Shown: piece by piece, positions 42,626 through 51,782 of the stretch
Layout of the letters: every line of letters begins with the position of its first letter
How positions within the stretch are numbered: position 1 is the first letter of the stretch
Assembly (NCBI GenBank): GCA_036702865.1
Contig: DATNQD010000064.1
Span: 248,001-312,000 of the forward strand
DNA from: Trichocoleus sp.
GTDB taxonomy: Bacteria; Cyanobacteriota; Cyanobacteriia; Elainellales; Elainellaceae
Direction of reading: 5' to 3'
Length of the DNA: 64,000 bases
Made by a program: the position numbers and the translations under genes
Notes under the pieces: model-generated
Seen by the model: the letters and a program-made list of their open reading frames with translations, nothing else
The model's database searches: none
What the model was told of the DNA's origin: nothing

Positions 42626-44092
42626 TTAACGAACTGGTTTGAGGGCTTCATATAAAAGTTGATATCGCTCAAACGCAGCTTCATAAGCTGGATTCGTCTC
42701 AGGTTGAACAATATTGCTGCCCTGCGGCAGAATCTGGAATGCAGCTTCTAAAGTTGGATAGGCACCCACTCCCACCATTGCCAGAATTGCGGCTCCATAG
42801 GCAGCCCCTTCTTCCGCTTTAGGAGCAATCAATTCCATTGCCAAAATATCTGCCAATATTTTTAGCCAGAGACTCGATCGCGCTCCTCCACCGGTTGCTA
42901 ATAGTTGCTGCACCGGAGTCATTCCGTGAATTACGTCTAATGCTTGCCGCAGGCTAAAGGCAACACCTTCTAGAACAGCGCGAGTCAAGTCTGCCTGAGT
43001 ATGTGCCAGTGACAGGTTAACCCAGGCTCCGCGTGTATCTGGATCAAGATAAGGGCTGCGCTCTCCGGCAAGATGAGGTAAAAACAGAACGCCACGCGCA
43101 CCCGGCTGTGAACTTGCTGCGAATGCCATCAGGTCAGTGAAAGCAATGCCTGGAGCAACCGTATCGCGATGCCAGCGCAATGCCCCACCCGCCGCTAACG
43201 TAACGCCCAACAAGTGATAGCCGCCATCTGCGTGACAGAATGTATGCACTCGTCCGACAGGGTCAGAAATGGGACGATCGCAGGGAGCAAAGATCACGCC
43301 AGATGTGCCAATACTCAAGCTGCCCCGATCGAGGTTATTGGCTGAAATCCCCAGCCCGATCGCCGCTGCTGCATTGTCTCCGGCTCCCGCAATCACGGGT
43401 AATCCAGCGGGTAATCCAATTTGAGTCGCCAGGTCTGGCTTTAAGCGTCCGATGATTGCAGTCGATTCGATCACCGGGGGAAACAGAGTTGGACGAATAT
43501 CGATCGCCTGGAGAACTGCCTCATCCCACTGTCGGCTTGCCAAATTCAAACAGCCTGTCCCTGATGCGTCCGATGGTTCTGTCGCCGCTACTCCAGTTAG
43601 TACATAACCCAAATAATCCTTTGGCAGCAAAATCTGTTGCACCTGAGCATAAGCTTCGGGTTCTTCCATGCGTAGCCAAACTAATTTTGGTAGTTGAAAG
43701 CCAGTAATTGCCGGATTACCAGTTCGCTGGATTAATGTTTCCCGAGAAATTGCAGCTTCGATCGCATCAACCGCTTTGCCTGTTCGCTGATCGTTCCATA
43801 AAATTGCAGGTCGGATCACAGCTCCGGCTGCATTCAGCGCCACCATGCCATGCATCTGCCCAGACAAGCCCAGCGCAATCACCCGGTTGCCATTTAGTTG
43901 CTGCGCTACCTCCAAGAGCGCTTTGAAACTGGCTTCAACCCAATCCGCTGGGTTTTGTTCTGTCCAACCCGGTTGCGGAGTTAACAAAGGATAGCTCTTC
44001 GTCGTCTGGGCAATTAATTCCCCCTGTAGATCAACGACGATCGCTCGCACGCCTCCTGTCCCTAAATCTAAGCCAATGACAACGTCAGCCAA
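42626..44092 (-). CDS. xylB: Xylulokinase, FGGY carbohydrate kinase
   Basis: A 488-residue FGGY-family kinase that phosphorylates D-xylulose to xylulose 5-phosphate, which enters the Calvin and pentose phosphate cycles. Visible motifs are the N-terminal phosphate loop GLDLGTGGVRA, the sugar-site SGQMHG, WNDQRT, the catalytic Asp in AGAGDNAAAAIG, and the ATP-site TGGGARSSLW. No xylose isomerase or sugar transporter is nearby. It has the same orientation as the XRE-cupin regulator gene 143 bases upstream, but the two are probably separate units. Confidence 0.88.
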   Translation of the reverse strand: MADVVIGLDLGTGGVRAIVVDLQGELIAQTTKSYPLLTPQPGWTEQNPADWVEASFKALLEVAQQLNGNRVIALGLSGQMHGMVALNAAGAVIRPAILWNDQRTGKAVDAIEAAISRETLIQRTGNPAITGFQLPKLVWLRMEEPEAYAQVQQILLPKDYLGYVLTGVAATEPSDASGTGCLNLASRQWDEAVLQAIDIRPTLFPPVIESTAIIGRLKPDLATQIGLPAGLPVIAGAGDNAAAAIGLGISANNLDRGSLSIGTSGVIFAPCDRPISDPVGRVHTFCHADGGYHLLGVTLAAGGALRWHRDTVAPGIAFTDLMAFAASSQPGARGVLFLPHLAGERSPYLDPDTRGAWVNLSLAHTQADLTRAVLEGVAFSLRQALDVIHGMTPVQQLLATGGGARSSLWLKILADILAMELIAPKAEEGAAYGAAILAMVGVGAYPTLEAAFQILPQGSNIVQPETNPAYEAAFERYQLLYEALKPVR

Positions 44093-44235
44093 TTTAACCT
44101 CCCCCGATCGCAGAGCAATTCAACAAGGCTTTAAGCAGAATTTGACAATGCTCGATCACACGTTAAAGTGCAGCTTTCTTCTAGTCTAGGAGATGACATT
44201 TTTAATATCGAATAATATCGACAAATCTAAACTAA

Positions 44236-44871
44236 TTACGATTCTGGGAACGATGTGGAGTAGTGAATAATTGCCAGAAAGCGAATCGGTAGCTCAATCA
44301 ATTTTTCAGGCCCGTGAGGAATATCACCACGAAAGGTGAGTGAATCACCCGGTTCTAGTAAATAAGTTGACTGCCCATGCCGATACTCAAGTTGACCTTC
44401 CAGCATATAGATAAACTCGGTGCCCGGATGCTCAAACGTCGGAAAGACTTCTGATGCATCATCCATGGTGATGAGAAATGGCTCAAACCGCTTTGTGGGA
44501 CCCTGATCATACGCCAGCAGGTGATAGGTATGCCCTCGTTTTGTACCCCGCCGCACAACTTCCATCCCTTGACCGTTTTTGACAATCTGAGCACTGCCAC
44601 CCGGTACATCATAATTGCGGAAAAGCGCCGAAAGCGAGATTCCTAAGGCACTTGCAAGTTTTGCTAACGTCTCTAGACTGGTTGCCGTTTGAGCATTTTC
44701 AATTTTGGACAACATGCCACGGGAAATCCCAGTTTGGTCAGAGATTTCGGCAATGGTCAGTCCTAATTTCTGGCGCATCTCTCGAATCGTGCTGCCAATG
44801 TAGCGTTCTAGCGGATCAACAGCCCGCTGCTCGGGCAAAGGCTCAACGGGGTTGGCTGTGGCGTCTGTCAT
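44236..44871 (-). CDS. XRE-type regulator with C-terminal cupin domain, divergent from the methylamine cluster
   Basis: A 211-residue regulator. Residues about 25-88 form a helix-turn-helix (IREMRQKLGLTIAEISDQTG, then ISRGMLSKIENAQTATS), and residues about 125-205 form a cupin barrel (PTFEHPGTEFIYMLEGQLEY, LEPGDSLTFRGDIPHGPE). The cupin keeps His and Glu residues that can bind metal or a small ligand. Such XRE-cupin proteins often sit beside and control amine and amino-acid catabolic genes. It is divergent from, and 199 bases away from, the first N-methylglutamate dehydrogenase gene, so it is the prime candidate regulator of that cluster. Confidence 0.88.
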   Translation of the reverse strand: MTDATANPVEPLPEQRAVDPLERYIGSTIREMRQKLGLTIAEISDQTGISRGMLSKIENAQTATSLETLAKLASALGISLSALFRNYDVPGGSAQIVKNGQGMEVVRRGTKRGHTYHLLAYDQGPTKRFEPFLITMDDASEVFPTFEHPGTEFIYMLEGQLEYRHGQSTYLLEPGDSLTFRGDIPHGPEKLIELPIRFLAIIHYSTSFPES

Positions 44872-44975
44872 GCGCTTACCTCATGGTCTGTCAAGAGATA
44901 GCAGGGAATAGGGCATGACAATAACCGCTATTGCTTCTCTCAACAAAATCAATACTTTCGTTGTTTTGAATCATA

Positions 44976-45017
44976 GCAGGAAACGTTGTTGACAGGCAGG
45001 AATAAAAGCTGCATGAT
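44976..45017 (+). promoter_or_regulatory. Candidate sigma70-type promoter and 20-bp-spaced direct repeats before mgdA
   Basis: TTGACA (44989-44994) is a perfect -35 hexamer; CATGAT (45012-45017), 17 bases later, matches four of six -10 positions. GCAGGAAACG (44976-44985) and GCAGGAATAA (44996-45005) flank the -35 as direct repeats exactly 20 bases apart, two helical turns. A third relative, GCAGGGAATA, lies at 44901-44910. They are good candidates for binding by the divergent XRE-cupin regulator. A short hairpin (CTGGC/GCCAG, 45045-45058) lies 12 bases before the mgdA ATG. All of this is prediction by eye. Confidence 0.4.
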
Positions 45018-45070
45018 ATTCATCTAAGTTTCCCCACAAGAATCCTGGCATAAGCCAGTAAAACCGATCG

Positions 45071-46312
45071 ATGCCTTTTAATCTGCTGAAATTTGCACTC
45101 GCGAAACAGCACCCGGAACCCGCAATGTTCCGCCAGCCCGATCGCCTGAAACCAAGCTATGATGCGGTGATCATTGGGGGCGGTGGTCATGGGTTAGCAG
45201 CCGCTTATTATCTGGCGCGAGATTACGGCATGACAAACGTTGCTGTTCTCGAAAAAGGCTATCTGGGCGGCGGCAATACGGGACGAAACACCACTATTAT
45301 TCGATCGAACTATCTCACTCCAGAAGGCGTGAAGTTTTACGATGAATCCGTGCGACTGTGGCAAGATTTATCGCAAGATTTTGACCTCAATTTGTTTTAT
45401 TCCACGCGGGGGCATTTCACGCTTGCTCACACCGATGCTTCCATGCGAACAATGCGCTGGCGAGCGGAAGTCAACAAACATTTTGGGATTAAGAGCGAAT
45501 GCGTTGACCCCCCTGAAATCCAAAAAGCCTGCCCTCATATGGATCTTTCCTGCGGCGGTAAAGCTCCCGTGATGGGGGCGCTCTATCACGCTCCAGGTAG
45601 CATTGCTCGCCATGATGCGGTGGCATGGGGTTATGGTCGTGGCGCAGATCAACGAGGCGTAGAGATTCATCAGCAAACGGAAGTGCTCGGCATTCAGGTC
45701 GAGTCGGGCAGAGTCACTGGAGTTGAGACTTGCAAAGGCAATATTTCTACACCACGAGTGCTTTGTGCGGTCGCTGGCTTTACGCCTCGCCTGCTGCAAA
45801 TGGTTGGATTACAATCACCGCTTTACATTCATCCCCTACAGGCAATGGTGAGCGAACCGATGAAGCCCTGGCTTGACCCAATCATTGTCTCAGGCAGCCT
45901 GCACGTGTATGTGAGCCAAACCGCACGCGGTGAATTGGTGATGGGCGCATCGCTTGATCCCTACGAACTCCACTCCACCCGATCGACGCTTGCGTTTGTG
46001 GAAGAGCTGGCTGCCCAAATGCTCGAACTGTTTCCGTTTCTTTCTCACGTTAAAATTGTGCGCCAATGGGCAGGGATGGCAGATATGACGCCTGATTTCG
46101 CGCCAATTATGGGGAAAACGGCGATCGATGGCTTTTATCTGGATGCAGGCTGGGGCACCTGGGGCTTTAAGGCAACCCCTGTTTGTGGCAAAACGATGGC
46201 ATATACCGTAGCGAACGATCGCAATCACGAATTAATCGAGGAATTTTCGCTCGATCGATTCCAAAACTATGCGCTATTGGGCGAAAAAGGTGCTGCTTCA
46301 GTCGGGCATTAG
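45071..46312 (+). CDS. mgdA: N-methylglutamate dehydrogenase subunit A (sarcosine oxidase beta-like)
   Basis: A 413-residue FAD-dependent amine oxidoreductase of the SoxB type. The dinucleotide-binding motif IIGGGGHGLAAAYYLA is at 34-49, and GNTGRNTTIIRSNYL follows. ARHDAVAWGY carries His181, at the place where heterotetrameric sarcosine oxidase links FMN covalently. The C-terminus has WAGMADMTPDFAPIMG and DAGWGTWGFKATP. In the N-methylglutamate pathway this subunit oxidises N-methylglutamate back to glutamate. Four genes in B-D-A-G order followed by gmaS and mgsABC identify it as mgdA rather than a sarcosine oxidase gene. The start is ATG 45071; the first 18 residues are poorly conserved-looking. 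Confidence 0.88.
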   Translation: MPFNLLKFALAKQHPEPAMFRQPDRLKPSYDAVIIGGGGHGLAAAYYLARDYGMTNVAVLEKGYLGGGNTGRNTTIIRSNYLTPEGVKFYDESVRLWQDLSQDFDLNLFYSTRGHFTLAHTDASMRTMRWRAEVNKHFGIKSECVDPPEIQKACPHMDLSCGGKAPVMGALYHAPGSIARHDAVAWGYGRGADQRGVEIHQQTEVLGIQVESGRVTGVETCKGNISTPRVLCAVAGFTPRLLQMVGLQSPLYIHPLQAMVSEPMKPWLDPIIVSGSLHVYVSQTARGELVMGASLDPYELHSTRSTLAFVEELAAQMLELFPFLSHVKIVRQWAGMADMTPDFAPIMGKTAIDGFYLDAGWGTWGFKATPVCGKTMAYTVANDRNHELIEEFSLDRFQNYALLGEKGAASVGH

Positions 46313-46322
46313 AAGCAGAAAT

Positions 46323-46357
46323 CCAAAATCCAAAATCCAAAATCTAAAATCTAAAAT
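46323..46357. repeat. Heptanucleotide tandem repeat CCAAAAT/CTAAAAT, five copies
   Basis: Three CCAAAAT and two CTAAAAT units run head to tail in the 60-base gap between mgdA and mgdB. Heptamer arrays of this kind (short tandemly repeated repetitive sequences) are a recognised feature of filamentous cyanobacterial genomes. Their presence inside this operon indicates that it has been resident in a cyanobacterial chromosome. The array sits just ahead of the mgdB ribosome-binding site (agggga). Confidence 0.85.
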
Positions 46358-46372
46358 TTCAGGGGACAAAGA

Positions 46373-46645
46373 ATGAAAATAATGACCTGCCCAATCAATG
46401 GGGCAAGACCGATAACAGAGTTTGTGTACGGTGGAGAAGTTCGTTCAATGCCAGATCCACAAACCGTCGATGATGCAACCTGGGCAGCTTATTTGTATCA
46501 CCGCAATAGCGTTCCTGGAATTAAACAAGAATGGTGGTGTCATACAGCCAGCAATACCTGGTTTATTGCCGAGCGAAATACGCTGACAGATGAGATATTA
46601 CAGACCTACTTGTATGGTGATTTACAAGGTGAGGCAATTGCATGA
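46373..46645 (+). CDS. mgdB: N-methylglutamate dehydrogenase subunit B (sarcosine oxidase delta-like)
   Basis: A 90-residue SoxD-type small subunit. The family pattern is CPxCG...EFxYGGE...W.xYLYxR...EWWxHxxGC..WF...R.T. Here Cys6, EFVYGGE and WAAYLYHRNS are kept, but the second N-terminal Cys is Asn9 (CPINGARP). The later Cys region reads WWCHTASNTWF with Cys56-His57 and no downstream Cys. The zinc site of sarcosine oxidase delta is therefore altered. RBS agggga precedes the ATG at 46373, and the stop overlaps the mgdC start by four bases, so translation is probably coupled. Confidence 0.85.
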   Translation: MKIMTCPINGARPITEFVYGGEVRSMPDPQTVDDATWAAYLYHRNSVPGIKQEWWCHTASNTWFIAERNTLTDEILQTYLYGDLQGEAIA

Positions 46646-49600
46646 GTTACCGACTGCCACCCATTCCGGGCGAATGGATCGATCGCAACCAACCGATTGA
46701 ATTCTTCTTTGAGGGCGATCGGGTTTGGGGCTACGCTGGAGATACGATTACCAGTGCACTCTGGGCTGCTGAAAAACGAGTATTGGGACGCAGTTTTAAA
46801 TACCATCGTCCACGCGGAATCTTGAGTTTTGCCAACCATGATGTGAATGTGCTGATGCAGCAGGGGCAAACGCTCAATGTCCGGGCTGATGTCACTAAGC
46901 TGGAAGCTGGAATGTCGCTTGCGGCAGTGAATACGAATGGCGGCGTCATGGGCGATCGTAACAGCATTTTGAACTTGTTCTCCTCGTTTCTTCCAGTTGG
47001 GTTTTACTACAAAGCCTTTCACAATCGACGACTGTTTCCCTTCTGGGAGCGGATTATTCGCAACATCAGTGGGTTAGGCAAGCTGGATACTGCAACCCCC
47101 CAGATTCGCACTGCCAAACAATATGATTTCTGTGATGTTTTAGTCATTGGCGCAGGCGTCGCCGGACTGTCAGCTGCAATTGCTGCCGCAGAAGCTGGAG
47201 CAGATGTCGTGATTGTGGATGAAAACGCCAGAGCAGGAGGTTCAGGTAGCTATCAACTCGGTGGTGAATGGTCAAGAGCAGAGAAAACCAACGGCTTTGT
47301 GAATGCAGTTAAGATGCACGATCGCATTCAGCTTTACCCTGAGACGATCGCTGCCGGATATTATGCAGATCACTGGATTCCATTAGTGGATGCAAACCGT
47401 TTGACCAAAATGCGGACAAAAGCAGTGATAATGGCGAACGGAGCTTATGAACAGCCTGCGGTATTTCGCAACAACGATCTGCCGGGAATCATGCTGGCAT
47501 CAGCAGCCCAACGCTTGATCTATCGCTACGCCGTTAAGCCCATGAATCAGGCGGTCATGCTGATTGCGAATTGGGATGGCTATCAGGCTGCTTTAGATTT
47601 GATCCAGCAGGGAATTGAGGTGAAGGCGATCGTCGATCTACGTCCTGCTGCAAGGATTTCTTCTATCTCGCCAGCCTTGCAGCGCCAGGGCATTCCGATT
47701 TATACCAGTCATTGTATTTATGAAGCGAGAGGAAATCCGGCAAGGGATGGCGTTGTCAGCGCGGTCATTTGTCCGATCGACGCTTATGGTAATCCGCAAA
47801 CTGAGTCCAAGCAGACGATCGCCTGTGATGGCATTGTGATGAGTGTTGGTTGGGCACCCGCTGCGAACTTGCTGTATCAGGCTGGAGCAAAGATGCGCTT
47901 TGATGATCACTTGCAGCAGTTTGTTCCAGAGCAATTGCCAGAAGGTGTATTTGCCTGTGGACGGGTGAATGGGGTGTATGAGTTTGAGCAGAAAGTGCGA
48001 GATGGTCAGCGGGCTGGATTGGAGGCTGTTGCATTCTTAGATAAATCAAGAGACAGATCAAGAGACGGATCAAGAGACAGATTAAGAGATAGATCAGGAA
48101 AGACAGATTCAGCCCCAAAAATTACCCCTTCCCCAACAGTCGATCGCACCTTATCAGAATCTCCTTCACACCCCTGGGCGATCGTGCCTCATCCAGACGG
48201 CAAAAACTTTGTTGATTTTGATGAGGATCTTCAGTTTAAGGATTTTCCGAATGCGGTTCAGGAAGGATTTGACAACATTGAATTGCTAAAACGATTTACG
48301 ACAGTGGGAATGGGTTCAAGTCAGGGTAAACATTCTAATATGAATGCGCTGAGGATTCTAGCGCGAATCACAGGTAAATCACCAGGTGAAGTTGGGACAA
48401 CCACTGCACGACCTTTCTTTCATCCCGTGCCGTTATCCCATTTAGCAGGACGAGGATTCACACCCGAGCGACAAACGCCTCTCCATTCTCGTCATACTGC
48501 GCTGAATGCAAAGTGGATGCTGGCGGGAACGTGGCGACGACCAGAATATTACCAGCAGCCCGGAAAAAGCCGCGAAGACTGCATTCGATCGGAAGTTGAG
48601 GCAGTTCGTCAGCGGGTCGGCATGATTGATGTGGGCACGTTAGGCAAAATCGAAATTCGGGGGAGTGATGCGGCTGCATTTTTAGAACGAATTTACACCG
48701 GACGCTACAGCAGTTTGAAAGTCGGGATGTCGCGCTATGCCTTGATGCTGGATGAAGCAGGCGTCGTGAGAGATGATGGTGTGGTTGCCCGCTTAGGAAC
48801 TGAGCATTTCTATTTCACAACAACAACTTCTGGTGCAGCGACAATCTACCGGGAGCTTTCTCGCTGGAATACGCTATGGCAGATGGATTGTGGGCTGGTG
48901 AACCTGACCGGAGCCCGATCGGCAATCAACCTGGCTGGACCCAATGCCCGCGCGCTCTTAGCGAAACTAACCGATTGTGATCTTTCCGGTGTTGCTTTTC
49001 CTTATCTCGCAGTACGGGAGACACAAGTTGCCGGAATTTCTGCCTTGTTAACGCGAGTTGGGTTTGTGGGTGAGTGGGGCTACGAAATTCACGTTGCGGC
49101 TGAATCGGCTCCGCTGCTCTGGGATGCAATCTGGGAAGCGGGTCAAGCATGGAATATTGCTCCGTTTGGTGTGGAAGCACAGCGACTTTTGCGGCTGGAG
49201 AAAGGGCATCTCCTTGTTGGGCAGGATACAGATGGATTAACAACACCGGGAGAAGCGGGTTTAGCCTGGGCAGTCAAATTAGATAAGCCATTTTTTATTG
49301 GTCAACGCAGCCTCCAAGCGATCGCCAAACGACCTGTCAAACAAACCCAAGTCGGTTTCATGCTTGCTCCCAATTTTCAGCAAAGACCGCCGCAAGAGTG
49401 CCACTTAATCATTGACGATGGTGAAATTGTTGGTCGGGTGACCAGTATTGCTTTTAGCCCCACCTTGCAGCGCTACATCGGGCTTGCTTTTGTTAAACCA
49501 GAACTGGCAGCAGTCGGTACGCCCCTCTCCATTCGCCTCTCCGATCGCTCGATCGTCATTGCTACGGTTAGCCCAACCCCTTTCTACGACCCAGACAACC

Positions 49601-49647
49601 AGCGCCAGCAGGAAACTGTAATCCAGCGTCAGGAGGTTACAGCATGA
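46642..49647 (+). CDS. mgdC: N-methylglutamate dehydrogenase subunit C (sarcosine oxidase alpha-like)
   Basis: A 1001-residue SoxA-type large subunit. In order: an N-terminal ferredoxin-like domain (GRSFKYHRPRGILSFA at about 50-65), an NAD/FAD-binding domain (VLVIGAGVAGLSAAIAAAEAGA near 166), and a middle region with KNFVDFDED and ELLKRFTTVGMGSSQGKHSN typical of the N-methylglutamate enzyme. A C-terminal aminomethyltransferase (GCV_T-like) domain of about 380 residues then binds tetrahydrofolate (VGMIDVGTLGKIEIRG, GFVGEWGYEIH). The last domain could capture the methyl carbon as methylene-tetrahydrofolate. An Arg/Asp/Ser-rich insert at about 469-486 is encoded by a 12-base repeat. It overlaps both neighbours by four bases. 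Confidence 0.88.
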   Translation: MSYRLPPIPGEWIDRNQPIEFFFEGDRVWGYAGDTITSALWAAEKRVLGRSFKYHRPRGILSFANHDVNVLMQQGQTLNVRADVTKLEAGMSLAAVNTNGGVMGDRNSILNLFSSFLPVGFYYKAFHNRRLFPFWERIIRNISGLGKLDTATPQIRTAKQYDFCDVLVIGAGVAGLSAAIAAAEAGADVVIVDENARAGGSGSYQLGGEWSRAEKTNGFVNAVKMHDRIQLYPETIAAGYYADHWIPLVDANRLTKMRTKAVIMANGAYEQPAVFRNNDLPGIMLASAAQRLIYRYAVKPMNQAVMLIANWDGYQAALDLIQQGIEVKAIVDLRPAARISSISPALQRQGIPIYTSHCIYEARGNPARDGVVSAVICPIDAYGNPQTESKQTIACDGIVMSVGWAPAANLLYQAGAKMRFDDHLQQFVPEQLPEGVFACGRVNGVYEFEQKVRDGQRAGLEAVAFLDKSRDRSRDGSRDRLRDRSGKTDSAPKITPSPTVDRTLSESPSHPWAIVPHPDGKNFVDFDEDLQFKDFPNAVQEGFDNIELLKRFTTVGMGSSQGKHSNMNALRILARITGKSPGEVGTTTARPFFHPVPLSHLAGRGFTPERQTPLHSRHTALNAKWMLAGTWRRPEYYQQPGKSREDCIRSEVEAVRQRVGMIDVGTLGKIEIRGSDAAAFLERIYTGRYSSLKVGMSRYALMLDEAGVVRDDGVVARLGTEHFYFTTTTSGAATIYRELSRWNTLWQMDCGLVNLTGARSAINLAGPNARALLAKLTDCDLSGVAFPYLAVRETQVAGISALLTRVGFVGEWGYEIHVAAESAPLLWDAIWEAGQAWNIAPFGVEAQRLLRLEKGHLLVGQDTDGLTTPGEAGLAWAVKLDKPFFIGQRSLQAIAKRPVKQTQVGFMLAPNFQQRPPQECHLIIDDGEIVGRVTSIAFSPTLQRYIGLAFVKPELAAVGTPLSIRLSDRSIVIATVSPTPFYDPDNQRQQETVIQRQEVTA
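48045..48098 (+). repeat. 12-bp tandem repeat inside mgdC encoding a Ser-Arg-Asp-rich linker
   Basis: Units atcaagagac(a/g)g occur at 48045, 48057, 48069 and 48081 (the last with two changes), with a partial fifth. Because 12 is a multiple of three the array stays in frame and encodes S-R-D-R/G tetrapeptides. It lies at the junction between the flavin/NAD-binding half and the folate-binding half of the protein, a place where extra length is probably tolerated. Confidence 0.85.
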
Positions 49648-50360
49648 ATAGCCCTGCGCGTCTCAGCCCAATTTACGATTCGCTTCAGTCGTTAAGCGAG
49701 TCATTAAGCGGTACATGGTGCAGCATCAATGGAATGCCAACGTTCGCCAGTTCACCGAATGATCTGCTTTATGCCTCTCATCTGGGAATTGCCGATCTCT
49801 CGTTTCTCACTCGTTTTGGTGTCAAAGGAGCAAATGCTGCCGAATGGTTAACCCAGCAGGGACTTCCGATTCCGGCTCGCCCAAATACCTGGAATTGGTT
49901 GCCTGATGGAGGCATCATTGCCCGATTAGGGCTGACAGAATTTTTGCTTGAGGATGGTGTCAATTGCGCCATTGCGCCTCGGTTAGCAACGATCGCTCAG
50001 TCGCCTCCAGCAAGAGTCTATCCAGTGTTGCGGCAAGATCTCGCTTTGGGTCTGGTTGGCGATCGACTCCATGATCTGCTGCGTCAGACCTGTAGCTTTA
50101 ACTTTTCGGCATGTTTACTGGGCGATCGTCCGGTGATTCTCACGACGATGATTGGGGTTGCAGTAACAGTGATTCCGGGTGAACGCAATGGACAGCCCTT
50201 TTACCGCATCTGGTGTGACGGGACATTTGGCAACTATTTTTGGCAAACGCTGATCGAGATTGCAAATTCGCTAGAGGGAGGGGCGATCGGCGCAGAACTG
50301 CTGTGGGATGAGGGATTCACTGATTTTCAGAATGGGGAGATGGGGGAGCAAATGGAGTAA
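49644..50360 (+). CDS. mgdD: N-methylglutamate dehydrogenase subunit D (sarcosine oxidase gamma-like)
   Basis: A 238-residue SoxG-type subunit, distantly related to the folate-binding aminomethyltransferase fold. Typical features are the early [20 protein letters not shown]-like stretch (residues about 50-69) and the middle LTEFLLEDG. The C-terminal [28 protein letters not shown] theme follows (about residues 174-201). It overlaps the end of mgdC by four bases. Gamma is the most variable subunit of these complexes, so assignment relies partly on its position as fourth gene after B, D and A. Confidence 0.82.
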   Translation: MNSPARLSPIYDSLQSLSESLSGTWCSINGMPTFASSPNDLLYASHLGIADLSFLTRFGVKGANAAEWLTQQGLPIPARPNTWNWLPDGGIIARLGLTEFLLEDGVNCAIAPRLATIAQSPPARVYPVLRQDLALGLVGDRLHDLLRQTCSFNFSACLLGDRPVILTTMIGVAVTVIPGERNGQPFYRIWCDGTFGNYFWQTLIEIANSLEGGAIGAELLWDEGFTDFQNGEMGEQME

Positions 50361-50452
50361 GTTTTTTCCTGCTCAAGCAGCCCTTAAGGAAGAGAAAGTT
50401 CAAGCGATCGCAAGCCAAAAGCATCACGTTAACCAACGCTGGAGTAAACCAA

Positions 50453-51781
50453 ATGAACTTAGCAGAAGCAAAAACCTTTCTCGAAGCGCATCAAGTTAAA
50501 TTCGTGCTGGCGCAATTTGTCGATATTCATGGCGTTGCAAAAACCAAAGCTGTCCCCGCTTCTCACTTTGAAGACATCCTCAATCCAGGTGCGGGGTTTG
50601 CTGGATTTGCAGTCTGGGGATTGGGCATGGATCCACATAGCCCGGACTATATGGCAGTTGGTGATCTCTCAACCTTATCGCTAGTCCCCTGGATGCCCGG
50701 ATTTGCGCGAATTGTCTGCGTTGGGCATGTGAAAGGCGAACCCTATGCGTATGATGCTCGCTTTGTTCTGATGCAGCAGATTGAGCGACTCAAACAGCGA
50801 GGCTGGATGCTGAATACTGGCGTCGAACCTGAATTTGTCTTACTTCGTAAAGATGAACAGGGACAAATTTATCCGTTTGATGCAACTGACACGTTAGACA
50901 AACCCTGCTATGACTTTCGCGGATTATCTCGTAGCGCCGTATTTCTCGAAAAACTGGTGACCAATCTGCAAACCGTTGGATTTGATGTTTATCAGATTGA
51001 CCATGAGGATGCCAATGGACAGTTTGAAATCAATTACACCTACACCGATTGCCTCACCACTGCCGATCGCTATATCTTCTTCAAAATGGCAGCCTCCGAA
51101 ATTGCCAAGGAATTAGGGCTGATTTGCTCTTTCATGCCAAAACCCTTTGCCAACCGCACTGGAACCGGGATGCACATTCATTTATCAATTTCTGACGGCA
51201 GTTCCAACCTTTTTGCTGATGAGGCTGATCCCCGTCAGTTGGGGCTTTCCCCGCTGGCATATCACTTCCTAGGTGGCTTGCTTGCCCATGCAGATGCTTT
51301 GACCGCCATTTGTGCCCCAACGATTAATTCCTATAAACGATTAGTAGTTGGACGATCGCTGAGTGGCGCAACTTGGGCACCTGCTTACATCACCTACGGC
51401 GACAATAACCGATCGAGCATGGTGCGGGTTCCGGGCGGACGATTAGAACTGCGGCTGGCAGATGGTTCCTGTAATCCCTATTTAGCAACGGCTGCGGCAA
51501 TTGCTGCGGGGTTAGACGGCATTGAAAAAGCCATTGATCCTGGAGAACCTTACAACTTAAACCTGTACAACCTTTCTGAAGCCGATCTGAAAGACAAGGG
51601 CATCCGTACCTTACCTCAGAGTTTGCACGAAGCGATCGAGGCATTAGAGTCTGATGAAGTCATTAAAGGCGCATTAGGAATTCTGGCAGATGAATTTATT
51701 AATCTAAAGCGAATGGAATGGGTGGAATATATGCGCCACGTTTCGGAATGGGAAGTGGAACGCTATTTGGAGTTTTTCTAA
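50453..51781 (+). CDS. gmaS: Gamma-glutamylmethylamide synthetase (GlnT/type III glutamine synthetase family)
   Basis: A 442-residue glutamine-synthetase-fold enzyme. In the N-methylglutamate pathway GmaS ligates methylamine to glutamate with ATP, giving gamma-glutamylmethylamide. Visible features are [13 protein letters not shown] at the start, EPEFVLL (metal Glu), [30 protein letters not shown] (catalytic beta-grasp region, with the His), [20 protein letters not shown] (cited here as the VPGGRLELR core), and the short C-terminus of the GlnT group. It starts with ATG 92 bases after mgdD and one base before mgsA. An ordinary glutamine synthetase cannot be excluded by motif alone; the flanking mgd and mgs genes decide the call. 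Confidence 0.88.
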   Translation: MNLAEAKTFLEAHQVKFVLAQFVDIHGVAKTKAVPASHFEDILNPGAGFAGFAVWGLGMDPHSPDYMAVGDLSTLSLVPWMPGFARIVCVGHVKGEPYAYDARFVLMQQIERLKQRGWMLNTGVEPEFVLLRKDEQGQIYPFDATDTLDKPCYDFRGLSRSAVFLEKLVTNLQTVGFDVYQIDHEDANGQFEINYTYTDCLTTADRYIFFKMAASEIAKELGLICSFMPKPFANRTGTGMHIHLSISDGSSNLFADEADPRQLGLSPLAYHFLGGLLAHADALTAICAPTINSYKRLVVGRSLSGATWAPAYITYGDNNRSSMVRVPGGRLELRLADGSCNPYLATAAAIAAGLDGIEKAIDPGEPYNLNLYNLSEADLKDKGIRTLPQSLHEAIEALESDEVIKGALGILADEFINLKRMEWVEYMRHVSEWEVERYLEFF

Positions 51782-51782
51782 G

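Noticed and set aside
45071-50360. Calling the four genes a heterotetrameric sarcosine oxidase
   Set aside because: The gene order is the same, but the adjacent gmaS and mgsABC genes and the KNFVDFDED-type middle region of the large subunit fit N-methylglutamate dehydrogenase better. No glyA, serine or creatine/glycine betaine breakdown gene is nearby.
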